Shown here: one piece after another, positions 8,355 through 16,485 of the stretch
Layout of the letters: the number at the start of each line of letters is the position of its first letter
Position numbering within the stretch: the stretch's first letter is position 1
Origin: Elioraea thermophila (ex Habib et al. 2022)
GTDB taxonomy: Bacteria; Pseudomonadota; Alphaproteobacteria; Acetobacterales; Acetobacteraceae
DNA: 64,000 nt
Reading direction: 5' to 3'
Assembly (NCBI RefSeq): GCF_003336755.1
Contig: NZ_QMDI01000002.1
Coordinates: 868,001 to 932,000, forward strand
Program-made: the position numbers and the translations under genes
Notes under the pieces: generated by a model
Databases searched by the model: none
What the model was told of the DNA's origin: nothing
What the model saw: the letters and a program-made list of their open reading frames with translations, nothing else

Positions 8355-9220
8355 GCGGCGTGCGCCGCGGCGGCCTTCGGCACCAGCCGCCGGGCCTCGA
8401 GCAGGATCAGCTGCTCCAGCGCCTCGCGCCCCGGGCAGGGCGGAATGGCGGCGATCGCCTCGCCCACCAGATCCTCGAGGTGGCGCAGACAGGCCGGAAT
8501 GCCGAGGGTGAGTGCGGCGGAAGGCCGGCCAAGCACGGCGTCGCGCCCGGTGGTCTTGCCCGCCTCCTCCTCGTCGGCTAGCGCGTCGCGCAGATCATCC
8601 GCCACCTGGTAGGCTTCGCCGAGTTTCTCGCCGAGGCGCTGCCAGGGCTCGGGGTCGGCCCCGGCGGCGGCCGCCCCGCTCATGGTGGCGGCGGAGAACA
8701 GCGAGGCGGTCTTGGCGCGCTGGTAGGCGCCGAGATCGACGCGCGGTTCGCACTCCCAGGCCTGGCCGGCGGCGATCCCCAACGGCATGCCGACGGCATC
8801 CCCGATGATGTGCAGCAGAGCCGGCAGGCGGTCGGGCGAGGTGGTGCCGGCGCGGGCAAGAACCTGGAAGGCGAGCACGATCAACGCATCGCCCGCCAGC
8901 ACGGCGAGCGGTTCGCCGTAGGCGACGTGCAGCGCGGGCTTGCCGCGGCGGATGGCGGCGTCGTCGAAGCACGGCAGGTCGTCGTGCACCAGCGAGGCGC
9001 AGTGGAGCAGTTCGATCGCGGCGGCGGCGGCGTCGGTCAGGTGTGGCGCGTCGTCGCCGCAGGCGGCAGCGGCGGCGAGCACGAGCCGCGGGCGCACGCG
9101 GGCGCCGCGCGGAAACACCGCATAGTGCATGGCTTCGGCCAGCCTGGGCGGACGGCCCGGGCCGTTCGCGATGTCGAGGGCTTCGCCCAGCGCCTTCTCG
9201 ATTCGGTTCACAGCGTCCAT
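8351..9220 (-). CDS. crtE: Geranylgeranyl diphosphate synthase
   Basis: A 289-residue trans-isoprenyl diphosphate synthase making the C20 precursor for carotenoids and the phytyl tail of bacteriochlorophyll. The first Asp-rich motif is VHDDLPCFDD followed by RRGKPALH. The second is YQVADDLRD. PRGARVRPRLVLA binds the allylic/isopentenyl phosphate. The ATG at 9220 is preceded by a GAGG-type ribosome site (GGTGGAGGGAACG). An upstream in-frame GTG at 9232 would place the ribosome site inside the gene and is less likely. It is the first gene of the leftward superoperon, divergent from crtD. Confidence 0.94.
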   Translation of the reverse strand: MDAVNRIEKALGEALDIANGPGRPPRLAEAMHYAVFPRGARVRPRLVLAAAAACGDDAPHLTDAAAAAIELLHCASLVHDDLPCFDDAAIRRGKPALHVAYGEPLAVLAGDALIVLAFQVLARAGTTSPDRLPALLHIIGDAVGMPLGIAAGQAWECEPRVDLGAYQRAKTASLFSAATMSGAAAAGADPEPWQRLGEKLGEAYQVADDLRDALADEEEAGKTTGRDAVLGRPSAALTLGIPACLRHLEDLVGEAIAAIPPCPGREALEQLILLEARRLVPKAAAAHAA

Positions 9221-9288
9221 CGTTCCCTCCACCTCGCCTGGGTCGGGTCGCCGACGGCCCGACTGTCAAGCGTGCCTGTCAGTACAAC

Positions 9289-9306
9289 TGTCATTGAAAG
9301 TTGACA
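9289..9306. promoter_or_regulatory. Perfect PpsR/CrtJ palindrome in crtE-crtD intergenic region
   Basis: TGTCATTGAAAGTTGACA matches TGTC-N10-GACA exactly. It sits between the divergent crtE and crtD starts, about 70 bp from the crtE start and 54 bp from the crtD start. Extra TGTCA half-sites occur at 9264-9268 and 9277-9281. It probably lets one repressor control both carotenoid transcripts; binding is inferred from the motif. Confidence 0.78.
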
Positions 9307-9359
9307 GCGGCGTCAAGCACAATCGCCGCTGCGACGGGACGATGTCGGAGGGGAACGGG

Positions 9360-10922
9360 ATGGGCGGCGAACGGGTGGCGGTGATCGGCGCCGGCATGGG
9401 CGGGCTCGCCGCCGCGCTCAGCCTCGCCGCGCGCGGCTTCAGGGTGACGGTGCTGGAGAAGGCCGATCAGCCGGGGGGCAAGATGCGCGCCGTGCCGGCC
9501 GGCGAGACGCTGGTCGACGGGGGCCCCACCGTGTTCACCATGCGCTGGATCCTCGACGAGCTGTTGGCCGAGGCGGGCTTTGCCACCGACGAGCACCTCC
9601 GCCTCACCCCGCTCGGCGTGCTCGCCCGCCACGCCTGGGACGGGTCGGACGGCGTGTTCGATCTCGCCGCCGACGAGCAGGCGAGTGCGGAGGCGATCGC
9701 GCGCTTCGCGGGAGCGGCCGAAGCCCGGGGCTTCCGCGGCTTCGCCGCCCGGGCGGCAGCGATCCATGCCACCCTTGATCGCACCTTCATGCGCGCCGCC
9801 CGCCCCAACCCGCTCACCCTGGTCGGGCGGGCGGGACTGGAGGGACTGGCCCGGCTTTGGGGTGTGTCACCCTTCGCCGTGCTGTGGGACGAGCTCGGCA
9901 AGCACTTTCGCGACCCACGCCTGCGCCAGCTGTTCGGCCGCTACGCCACCTACTGCGGGGCCAACCCGTTCACCGCCCCCGCCACCTTGATGCTGATCGC
10001 CCATGTCGAACAGCGCGGCGTGTGGGCGGTGGAGGGGGGTATGCACACCCTCGCCCGAACCCTCGGCCTGCTCGCCGAACGCGCCGGCGCGACCTTCCGC
10101 TTCGGGGCGGAGGTTTCGGAGATCCTCATCGAGGGCGGCCGCGTGGCCGGCGTGCGGTTGGCCGACGGCGAGCGGATCGCCGCCGAACGGGTGGTGGTGA
10201 ACGCCGACGTCGCCGCCCTCTCGGCGGGGCTGTTCGGCGAGGCCGCGCGCCGGGCCGTGCCCGACCAGGGGCGGGTGCCGCGCTCGCTCTCGGCGCTGAC
10301 GTGGACCGGGCTCGCCCGCGCGGAGGGGTTCCCGCTGACCCGGCACACGGTGTTCTTCTCGCGCGACTACCGCGACGAGTTCGACCGCATCGCGCGCGGC
10401 CACCTGCCGAACGAGCCCACCGTCTATGTGTGCGCGCAGGACCGCGGCGATGACGGGTCGCCCCCGGGCGGGCCGGAACGGCTGCTCGTTCTGGTCAACG
10501 CCCCCGCCCGCGGCGATCGCGGCCAACCCACGCGAGAGGAGATCGAGCGATGCGAACAGGCGACCTTCGCGCTTCTGGCACGCTGCGGGTTGAAGATCGC
10601 CTGGGAGCCGGGGGCGGTGCGGCGGACCGGCCCGGCGGAGTGGGCGCGGCTGTTCCCAGCGACAGGGGGAGCGCTCTATGGGCGGGACCTCGCGGGGTGG
10701 CGCGCCTCGTTCCAGAGGCCGGGGGCGAGAACACGGCTCCCGGGTCTCTACCTGGCGGGGGGGAGCGTGCACCCGGGGCCGGGGGTGCCGATGGCGCTGA
10801 TGTCGGGGCGCCTCGCTGCCTCGGCCCTAATGGCGGACCACGCTTCGACGCGGCGGTGCCACCGGGCGGCTACGCCTGGTGGTATGTCGATGCGCTCAGC
10901 GACGACGGAACCCACGGCCTGA
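9360..10922 (+). CDS. crtD: Hydroxyneurosporene/methoxyneurosporene desaturase family protein
   Basis: A 520-residue carotenoid desaturase of the CrtI/CrtD FAD family, introducing the C3,4 double bond in the spheroidene or spirilloxanthin pathway. The dinucleotide fold is VAVIGAGMGGLAAALSLAAR at residue 5 onward, followed by VLEKADQPGGKM. The C-terminal FAD signature GLYLAGGSVHPGPGVPMALM is intact. ATG 9360 is chosen because GGAGGGG lies 7 nt upstream; ATG 9342 is possible. The protein runs about 25 residues beyond the usual family end, overlapping the presumed crtC 5' region. Its position next to crtC and divergent from crtEF supports CrtD over CrtI. Confidence 0.9.
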   Translation: MGGERVAVIGAGMGGLAAALSLAARGFRVTVLEKADQPGGKMRAVPAGETLVDGGPTVFTMRWILDELLAEAGFATDEHLRLTPLGVLARHAWDGSDGVFDLAADEQASAEAIARFAGAAEARGFRGFAARAAAIHATLDRTFMRAARPNPLTLVGRAGLEGLARLWGVSPFAVLWDELGKHFRDPRLRQLFGRYATYCGANPFTAPATLMLIAHVEQRGVWAVEGGMHTLARTLGLLAERAGATFRFGAEVSEILIEGGRVAGVRLADGERIAAERVVVNADVAALSAGLFGEAARRAVPDQGRVPRSLSALTWTGLARAEGFPLTRHTVFFSRDYRDEFDRIARGHLPNEPTVYVCAQDRGDDGSPPGGPERLLVLVNAPARGDRGQPTREEIERCEQATFALLARCGLKIAWEPGAVRRTGPAEWARLFPATGGALYGRDLAGWRASFQRPGARTRLPGLYLAGGSVHPGPGVPMALMSGRLAASALMADHASTRRCHRAATPGGMSMRSATTEPTA

Positions 10923-11758
10923 CCGTCATCGCCTTCGTCGGTTCCGTCTTCTCGCCCTACTACGCCTGGGCGCGGGGGCGGGGACGAGCCGAGCCGGAAA
11001 ACCACGTCGCCCTGAACGTCGCCCTCTACGGGCCGCGCGCGCGCTGGACGATGACGGAACGCGGGCGGGCCGCGCTCGCCCGCGACGCGACCAGCTGGCG
11101 GGTCGGGCGGTCGTCCCTGGCCTGGGACGGTGCCGCGCTGACCATCGCCATCGACGAGATCGCGGTGCCGTTGCCCCGCCGGGTGCGCGGGGTGGTGCGG
11201 GTGCTTCCGGCCGCCCTGCCGGCCAGCCCCTTCGTGCTGGATCCCGGCCGCCGCCACGTCTGGACGCCGCTTGCGCCGCACGCGCGCGTGGAGGTGGCGA
11301 TGCGCGAACCCGCCCTTCTCTGGTCGGGGCATGGGTATCTCGACTCGAACGCCGGGGCGGAGCCGCTGGAAGACGGGTTCCGCTTCTGGACCTGGAGCCG
11401 GGCGACGATCGGGTCGGGCACGGGGGTGCTCTATGATGTCGAACGCCGCGACGGCTCGGCCCTCTCGCTCGCCCTGCTGTTCCGTCCCGACGGGCGGATC
11501 GAGGAGCGCGAGGCCCCTCCCCCCGCGCGGTTGCCCGGCACGCTGTGGCGCGTGCCGCGCCCCACCCGAGCCGACGCCGGAACCGACCCGCGCCTCGTGC
11601 GCACGCTGGAGGACGCGCCGTTCTACGCGCGGAGCGACGTGGCGAGCCGGCTGTGGGGCAAGGAGGCGCGTGGCGTGCACGAGGCGCTGGCGCTTGATCG
11701 CTTCCGGCAGGCCTGGGTGAAGCTGCTGCTGCCGTTCCGCATGCCGCGGCGCGGCTGA
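10856..11758 (+). CDS. crtC: Carotenoid 1,2-hydratase (hydroxyneurosporene synthase)
   Basis: CrtC adds water to the psi end group of acyclic carotenoids, creating the tertiary hydroxyl that CrtF methylates. The conserved blocks are all present: GGYAWWYVDALSDDGTHGLT, FVGSVFSPYYAW, RWTMTERGRAAL, SGHGYLDSNAGAEPLE and FRFWTWSRA. The start is uncertain. The conserved N-terminal text begins about 5 residues before the in-frame GTG at 10856, and the next in-frame start is GTG 10697, which would overlap crtD by 226 bp. No ATG fits and no clear ribosome site was seen. GTG 10856 is used as the minimal start; the coding frame itself is certain. Confidence 0.88.
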   Translation: MPPGGYAWWYVDALSDDGTHGLTVIAFVGSVFSPYYAWARGRGRAEPENHVALNVALYGPRARWTMTERGRAALARDATSWRVGRSSLAWDGAALTIAIDEIAVPLPRRVRGVVRVLPAALPASPFVLDPGRRHVWTPLAPHARVEVAMREPALLWSGHGYLDSNAGAEPLEDGFRFWTWSRATIGSGTGVLYDVERRDGSALSLALLFRPDGRIEEREAPPPARLPGTLWRVPRPTRADAGTDPRLVRTLEDAPFYARSDVASRLWGKEARGVHEALALDRFRQAWVKLLLPFRMPRRG

Positions 11759-11767
11759 GGCCTCAGC
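11754..11767. terminator. Palindrome spanning two convergent stop codons
   Basis: GCTGAGGCCTCAGC is a 14-bp perfect palindrome containing the crtC TGA (11756-11758) on one strand and the TGA of the small convergent gene (11763-11765) on the other. It could help terminate both transcripts but lacks a loop and T-run, so efficiency is doubtful. Confidence 0.4.
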
Positions 11768-11885
11768 GCTCCCTCTCACGCTCCGCCCGCCGCCGCTCGC
11801 GCCGAAGAAGCCAGAGCTCGCGAAGCCCCCAGATCAGGGGCAGGGCGAGGAAGATCAGGAATTCGTAGCGGGCGAGGGTCTCCAC
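11763..11885 (-). CDS. Small single-TM membrane protein (40 aa)
   Basis: A GTG-started frame encodes 40 residues: a short N-terminus (VETLARYE), one hydrophobic span (FLIFLALPLIWGLRELWLL) and a tail made almost only of Arg and Glu. The positive-inside rule places the tail in the cytoplasm. It is tightly convergent with crtC (4 bp between stops) and lies downstream of another small membrane protein and a methyltransferase on the same strand. The GACGGAG before the GTG is a modest ribosome site. No family is recognised. The TM-plus-charge organisation and third-codon GC preference support it as real. Confidence 0.55.
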   Translation of the reverse strand: METLARYEFLIFLALPLIWGLRELWLLRRERRRAERERER

Positions 11886-11962
11886 TCCGTCACCCTAGCA
11901 CCGAACAAGCGTCCGGCACCGCCGGCGCGCCCAGAGTGCAACGGCCGCCTGTGCGCGATGGT

Positions 11963-12130
11963 TCAGCCCGTGGGCGATCGGTCGGCCGAAGCGGTGTTCG
12001 CGCGGGCCCTCGCCTCCTCCTCGCGCTTGCGGTCCCGCATCAGGTGGTAGCGATCGAGCAGCAGGAGGCCGAGGAGAGGGCCGAACACCAGGAACAGCTT
12101 CAGGGCGGCGAAGGAGCCGTTCTCGTCCAT
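11963..12130 (-). CDS. Small single-TM membrane protein (55 aa)
   Basis: ATG-started, 55 residues: MDENGSFAALK, a strongly hydrophobic span (LFLVFGPLLGLLLLD), then RYHLMRDRKREEEARARA, a basic/acidic helix, and a Ser/Thr-rich end. The architecture is nearly the same as the 40-residue protein downstream, suggesting the two work together or are related. The start overlaps the end of the methyltransferase gene by 31 bp, consistent with coupling. No function is recognised. The location at the edge of the photosynthesis cluster makes a role in that system possible but unproven. Confidence 0.6.
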   Translation of the reverse strand: MDENGSFAALKLFLVFGPLLGLLLLDRYHLMRDRKREEEARARANTASADRSPTG

Positions 12131-12768
12131 GCTCCCGAGGTCGGGGCTCGCCCCTCTCCGTCAAGGGTTGGGCGGCGTGCGATCAGCCGCACCACCGAGG
12201 CCTCGCCGCGATGCCCTTCCCCCTCGCCGAGCACGGCCCGACCGCTGCTCAGCTCGATGATGTCGAGGTCGCGGAAATCCCGCTCCAGGGTTGCCGCGTC
12301 GTAGCGCGCCTCGTCGCTCTTCGGGCCGCAGTCGCGCCAAGGCCCACGCGCGAAGGCCTCCAGCACCAACAGGCCGCCCGGAGCCAGCGCCTCGCACGCC
12401 GCCCGATGCGCCGGGACCCGTTCATCTGCGGAGAGCTGCAGGAAGATCAGCAGCACGAGGTCGAAGCTCGCCGCCGGCGGGCGCCATCGCGTGACGTCCG
12501 CCTCGATCAGCGTCAGGCGAACGCACGCTTCGGCAGCGAGCGAAGCGGCGCGGGCGAGCGCGGTCGGGGCGAAATCGACTGCGGTGACCGAGAGCCCCCG
12601 TCGCGCGAGCCATACCGCGTTCCGCCCCTCGCCTTCGCCGAGCGAGAGGGCGCGCCCCTGCCGCGGCAGGACGGAGTCAAGGCTGGCCAGCCAGGCGCTG
12701 GGTTCGCGGCCGAACAGCCAAGGCCCGTCGCGGTAGCGGGCTTGCCAGCGGTCGCGCCACTCGCCCAT
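12100..12768 (-). CDS. SAM-dependent class I methyltransferase (TehB-like)
   Basis: About 222 residues with a Rossmann methyltransferase core. WQARYRDGPWLFGREPSAWL at the N-terminus resembles TehB/thiopurine-type small-molecule methyltransferases. ALSLGEGEGRNAVWLARRG is SAM motif I, VTAVDFAPTAL motif II, and FDLVLLIFLQL motif IV. The substrate is unknown; relatives act on metalloids, thiols or halides. The ATG at 12768 is taken because homology begins there; in-frame GTGs lie further upstream. The last 30 bases overlap the following small membrane protein gene. Confidence 0.8.
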   Translation of the reverse strand: MGEWRDRWQARYRDGPWLFGREPSAWLASLDSVLPRQGRALSLGEGEGRNAVWLARRGLSVTAVDFAPTALARAASLAAEACVRLTLIEADVTRWRPPAASFDLVLLIFLQLSADERVPAHRAACEALAPGGLLVLEAFARGPWRDCGPKSDEARYDAATLERDFRDLDIIELSSGRAVLGEGEGHRGEASVVRLIARRPTLDGEGRAPTSGAWTRTAPSPP

Positions 12769-12818
12769 GCGGTTCGGCTGCTGGACCCTCACGCCACCGC
12801 TGCTGCCCACCGCGCGGC

Positions 12819-13148
12819 CTAGTCAGGACGGCGGTCGCGGCGGCGTTGCCGTCCGTCGGAGCGGGCGAGCGCACGCAGGGCTTCCCAGGCGGAGGCCTCG
12901 AGCGCGGCCCGAACTTCCGCCGGCAGCGGCGTCTGCGCCAAGGCGTCGGTGGCGCGCAAGGCAGCGACGATCAGAGGGCCGATCGCACGCCCGTCCTTGC
13001 CCTGCCGCACCAATTCGGCGCACAGCACGGCCTCCTCGGCGGCCCAAGCCGCGCTGGGGTCGCTCGCGGGCGATGCGACGGGCCGCCCCGGTCGCTCGAC
13101 GGCGAAATCTCCTAAGGTGAGCCTCGCCTCGCCCTCCGTGCCGATCAT
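12819..13148 (-). CDS. Hypothetical protein (109 aa)
   Basis: An ATG frame with a plausible GGAAAG ribosome site encodes 109 residues. A short beta-like start (MIGTEGEARLTLGDF) is followed by an Ala/Leu-rich helical body (EEAVLCAELVRQGKDGRA, LPAEVRAALEASAWEALRAL) and an Arg-rich end. No family is recognised. It precedes the methyltransferase by 50 bp on the same strand, so they may share a transcript. A CRP-type palindrome lies 58 bp upstream of its start. Moderately likely to be real. Confidence 0.5.
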   Translation of the reverse strand: MIGTEGEARLTLGDFAVERPGRPVASPASDPSAAWAAEEAVLCAELVRQGKDGRAIGPLIVAALRATDALAQTPLPAEVRAALEASAWEALRALARSDGRQRRRDRRPD

Positions 13149-13205
13149 CGTCTTTCCGTCCCCGGCAGAACCCGCGTTCAGCGTGCCGGAGCGGACATCC
13201 GATGT

Positions 13206-13223
13206 GTGTGATCCGTATCACAC
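13206..13223. promoter_or_regulatory. Perfect CRP/FNR-type operator palindrome
   Basis: GTGTGATCCGTATCACAC is a 7-4-7 perfect inverted repeat that contains TGTGA-N6-TCACA, the E. coli CRP consensus core, with the same spacing as FNR/FixK sites. It lies 58 bp upstream of the 109-residue gene on the minus strand. A Crp/Fnr regulator is encoded at 54836-55540, but any link is inference. Confidence 0.6.
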
Positions 13224-13728
13224 CGAGAAGGCCGCGGATCGGGTTTCCTGTGTGGTTGCCGCCCGGACGGCAGGTTTCCGACGCCCGGTCGGGCTTTCGT
13301 CGCCCTCCGTTCCGGCGGCGAGGCGTTGGCCGCTGCGCTGGGAGGGCTTCCTCACCGCAAGGGCACCGTGCACGGCGCCGTTCCGGCACCGCCTGGCCGC
13401 AGGATCGGCCACCCCCACGCGTGCTTCCCGCGGGACGTGATGGCGTCCCAAGGCGGCGTCGCAACATGCCCTGAAGCAGCCGGAACGCGCTGACCGTCCG
13501 CCCCACACTGGTCGCGACCGTGGCGGCCCCGTCGGCTCGCGTCGGACCGGGACGGAACGGCAGCCCCCGCACCGGGTCACTTGGTCGGAGAGTCAGAGCA
13601 CTGCCGGAAACGGTGCGCCGACCAGCCCTACCCAGGACGCCGCGCTCGTCATCCCGCCGCCGCGGGGCCCGACCAGGCTTGCCTTGGCTGCGGACGTCGG
13701 GAAACGCCGCCCGCGGCTGGCTACCCGC
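13224..13728. other. Non-coding or unassigned stretch
   Basis: About 500 bp between the CRP-type site and the DUF2336 gene. Reading frames on both strands are Arg/Pro/Ser-rich without domain similarity or ribosome sites, so they look like GC-rich noise. No tRNA, repeat or mobile-element end was seen. Confidence 0.5.
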
Positions 13729-14979
13729 TCAGGCGCGGGCGCGGCTTTCGCGCATCAGGAAGGCGAGCTGCCAACGCATCTCGTCTTCGGACAGCGGCCA
13801 GCCGTCATCGACAGCGACCAGCATGCCGGAGGGGGGCAGACGACCGAGCAAGGCCTGCACCGGCTCCAGCACCTTGGGCGAAAACCCGCCCTTCCAACAG
13901 AGCGAAACGAGCCCCTTGGCCGAGCGCAGCGTGGCGGCGCGGTCGACCACCGCGAGGGGGAGCGAAGCGGCGCGCGCCAGCATGGCGGCGACCAGGCGGG
14001 CCTCGCCGCGCGTCGCCGCCGCCAGCAGTGTGGTGTCGTCCAGCAGGCCGCGCGTGGTGAGCTCGGTTGCCTTCGCCATCGCCTCGGCCGGTTGCGGGCG
14101 GTCGGACCGGTGAGTCGGGATTTCCGGTCCACGCCAAGCGATCTGCTTCACGGTCTGTCGCCGCAAGAACTCGGCAGTGGCCTCGTCGAGGTCCGGCCGC
14201 TCCGCCAGCGCGCGCACCAGGTGGTCGGCCACGATGGCCGCCAGCGCGCGCGCCGCCCGCGGTGACAGTTTCGGCCGCCGGACCAGCGGCTCATGCCACT
14301 CGACGTGATCGGCAGCCTGCGCGATCAGGGAATCCAGGGTGGCCTCGCGGATCTGCGCCGACCCGTTGCGCAGCAGCGCGACGATTGCCGGGCTCGAGGC
14401 GGTGGCGGCGATCGCGTCGGAGACGGTCTCGTTCAGGTGCGGCCGGCGGGCGATCGCGGCGAGGGCATCGGGGTTCGGCGGCTGATCGATCAGCCCGAGC
14501 AGGTCCTCCGTGGTCAGCAGGGGCGAAAATTCCAGCACCGGCCCGCACACCGGGATCTCGACGTCGCGCGCAAGACGCAGGATCAGGTCCCGCGGCGCGT
14601 CCGGCATGTCCTTGACCACATCGGCGATCGCGGCGCGCACGGAGACGGCGGCGTCCTCCACCAGCTTCTGCAGCGTCTCGTATGTCAACCGCTGCAGCCG
14701 GTCGCGGCTTTCGGCATCGAGGGTGGGCGCGAGGGCGGCGATCTTGCGGGCCAGCGCCGTGCGCACCTGCTCGTCGGCATCCTCGGCGAGCAGACGGTTG
14801 GCCTGGGCCGGCGTGGTGTCGTTGGCGGCGACGGCGGCTCTGACCACGCCTTCCTGATCGGCAGCGAGATAGAACAGGAGCTCGGGCGGCATGTCGCTGC
14901 GGCGAGCGAGGGCGGCGCGCTCCTCCACCGTGCCCGCGCGGGCGATGCGCTTCGCCTCCTCGTACTCGTTGGCGTTCAT
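13729..14979 (-). CDS. DUF2336 domain-containing protein
   Basis: About 416 residues made of HEAT-like alpha-helical repeats: RSDMPPELLFYLAADQEGVVRAAVAAN, then EDADEQVRTALARKIAAL and DAAVSVRAAIADVVKDMP, typical of DUF2336 proteins of alphaproteobacteria. These are predicted cytoplasmic scaffolds often found beside signalling genes. The start is either ATG 14979 (GAGGGCGAGG just upstream) or ATG 15000, which overlaps the diguanylate cyclase stop by 4 bp. The gene is thus co-transcribed with and translationally close to the PAS-GGDEF gene. Molecular role unknown. Confidence 0.88.
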   Translation of the reverse strand: MNANEYEEAKRIARAGTVEERAALARRSDMPPELLFYLAADQEGVVRAAVAANDTTPAQANRLLAEDADEQVRTALARKIAALAPTLDAESRDRLQRLTYETLQKLVEDAAVSVRAAIADVVKDMPDAPRDLILRLARDVEIPVCGPVLEFSPLLTTEDLLGLIDQPPNPDALAAIARRPHLNETVSDAIAATASSPAIVALLRNGSAQIREATLDSLIAQAADHVEWHEPLVRRPKLSPRAARALAAIVADHLVRALAERPDLDEATAEFLRRQTVKQIAWRGPEIPTHRSDRPQPAEAMAKATELTTRGLLDDTTLLAAATRGEARLVAAMLARAASLPLAVVDRAATLRSAKGLVSLCWKGGFSPKVLEPVQALLGRLPPSGMLVAVDDGWPLSEDEMRWQLAFLMRESRARA

Positions 14980-14996
14980 CCTCGCCCTCGCTGCCA

Positions 14997-16355
14997 TCAT
15001 GGCGCGACCGACCACCCCGCTTTGCCGCCACGCTTCACTGCGTACATCGCGGTGTCGGCACGCATGAGCAGGTGGCCGACGGTCTCGTCGCCGGCCGTGC
15101 GCACGGCGATGCCGATCGACAGGGACAACGTGACGTCCGGCGGGGCGGTGTGCGCGAGGGCAAGCCGCGCGTCGGCGACCAGGCGTTCGGCGCGCGCCAC
15201 CGCGATCGCCTGGTCCGCCCCGTCGAGCCAAAGCGCGAATTCGTCGCCGCCGAGCCGCGCGACCAGGTCCGTCGGCCGGACGGCGGCGCGCAGCAGTTCG
15301 GCGGCCGCCCGGATGGCGGCATCACCCGCGTCGTGGCCGAGGCGATCGTTGACCTGCTTGAGGTTGTCGAGATCGACGAACAGCAGGGCGCCGGGGCGCC
15401 GTTCGCGCGTGAGGCGATCGAACCGGCGCTCGAGCTCCTCGAGGAAGGCGCGTCGGTTGAGCAGGCCCGTGAGCGGATCGGTGCGGGCCTGGCGCAGCAT
15501 CTCGGCCTGCATGGTGTCCTGGGCGAGGATGAGGCCGACGAAATCGCCGGCAGCGGCGACCAGATGCTGCTCCTCCTCGTCCCAGCCGCGTCCACCCACC
15601 GCACGCCAGACCAACAGCATGCCGAGCTCCCCCCCCGGCTGACGGGCGGCAACGGCCAGCAAGGGGCCCGAGCGAGGCGGTGTCTCGGTCCAGGCACCGG
15701 CGCCGAGGTGCGGCAAGAGCCGTGTGGCCACGGCGACCAGCCCGTCGATGCCCTGGCCGTCCTTCGCCACCACGGCGAGCCCGCCGTTGCGCTCGGCCAG
15801 AACCGCCGCCCCCGCCGCGCCGAGCGCGGGGAGCATGGCGCGCACCGCCGCGCGCAGCATGTCGCGGGCCAGGATTTCGGTGCGGGCCTCCTGCAGGATG
15901 GCGTCGATCAGCGCCTCGCGACGCAGCGCGGCGGCGAGGCAGGCCGACCGCTTCTCCTCCTCGGTCACGTCGCGCGCCACACCGCGCGCCCCGCTGACCC
16001 GCCCGGCGCCATCGAACAAGGGGACGGCGGCGAAGGAGAGGCAGACGAGTTCGCCGTCGGCCCGCCGCAGCCAGGCCCTCGCGCCCCGCCGCTGTTCGAC
16101 CGGCCGGAAGGGGCTGAAGGCGGGCTTGCCGGTCGCCGCCTCGGCAAGCAGATCCTCGGCCGGGCGACCGAGCAGTTCGGCCGCCGCCCAGCCCAGCGCC
16201 GGGTCGGGATGGACGAAGGTCAGTCTGCCCTCCTCGTCCGTCTCCCAGGCGAAATCCGCGGCCATGGCGACGAAGTCCCGCCAGCGCTGGCGGCTGTCGA
16301 GCAGGGCGGCGCGGAGCGCCGCGTCGGCCGAGGACGGGAGGAGCTGGACGGTCAT
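14997..16355 (-). CDS. PAS/GAF-like sensor diguanylate cyclase
   Basis: A 452-residue cytoplasmic c-di-GMP synthase. Residues about 20-140 form a PAS domain (FAWETDEEGRLTFVHPDPAL; ending in GVARDVTEEEKR). Residues about 150-285 form a GAF-like sensory domain. Residues about 290-450 are GGDEF, with DPLTGLLNRRAF, FVDLDNLKQVND and the intact active site RLGGDEFALW. No TM segment is evident. No RxxD inhibitory site is obvious five residues before GGDEF. It is followed directly by the DUF2336 gene, suggesting a shared signalling role. Confidence 0.93.
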   Translation of the reverse strand: MTVQLLPSSADAALRAALLDSRQRWRDFVAMAADFAWETDEEGRLTFVHPDPALGWAAAELLGRPAEDLLAEAATGKPAFSPFRPVEQRRGARAWLRRADGELVCLSFAAVPLFDGAGRVSGARGVARDVTEEEKRSACLAAALRREALIDAILQEARTEILARDMLRAAVRAMLPALGAAGAAVLAERNGGLAVVAKDGQGIDGLVAVATRLLPHLGAGAWTETPPRSGPLLAVAARQPGGELGMLLVWRAVGGRGWDEEEQHLVAAAGDFVGLILAQDTMQAEMLRQARTDPLTGLLNRRAFLEELERRFDRLTRERRPGALLFVDLDNLKQVNDRLGHDAGDAAIRAAAELLRAAVRPTDLVARLGGDEFALWLDGADQAIAVARAERLVADARLALAHTAPPDVTLSLSIGIAVRTAGDETVGHLLMRADTAMYAVKRGGKAGWSVAP

Positions 16356-16485
16356 GGTCTCCCCAAGCGCGGAGGCGACGCCAGTAGAACGCCGCGATCG
16401 TTAACGCGGGGTTGCCGCCGTCCTCGTTGACACCGGGCGAGGCCGTCGCGAGGGTGCCGCCGCGGACGGCTGGAAGGAACGGAGC

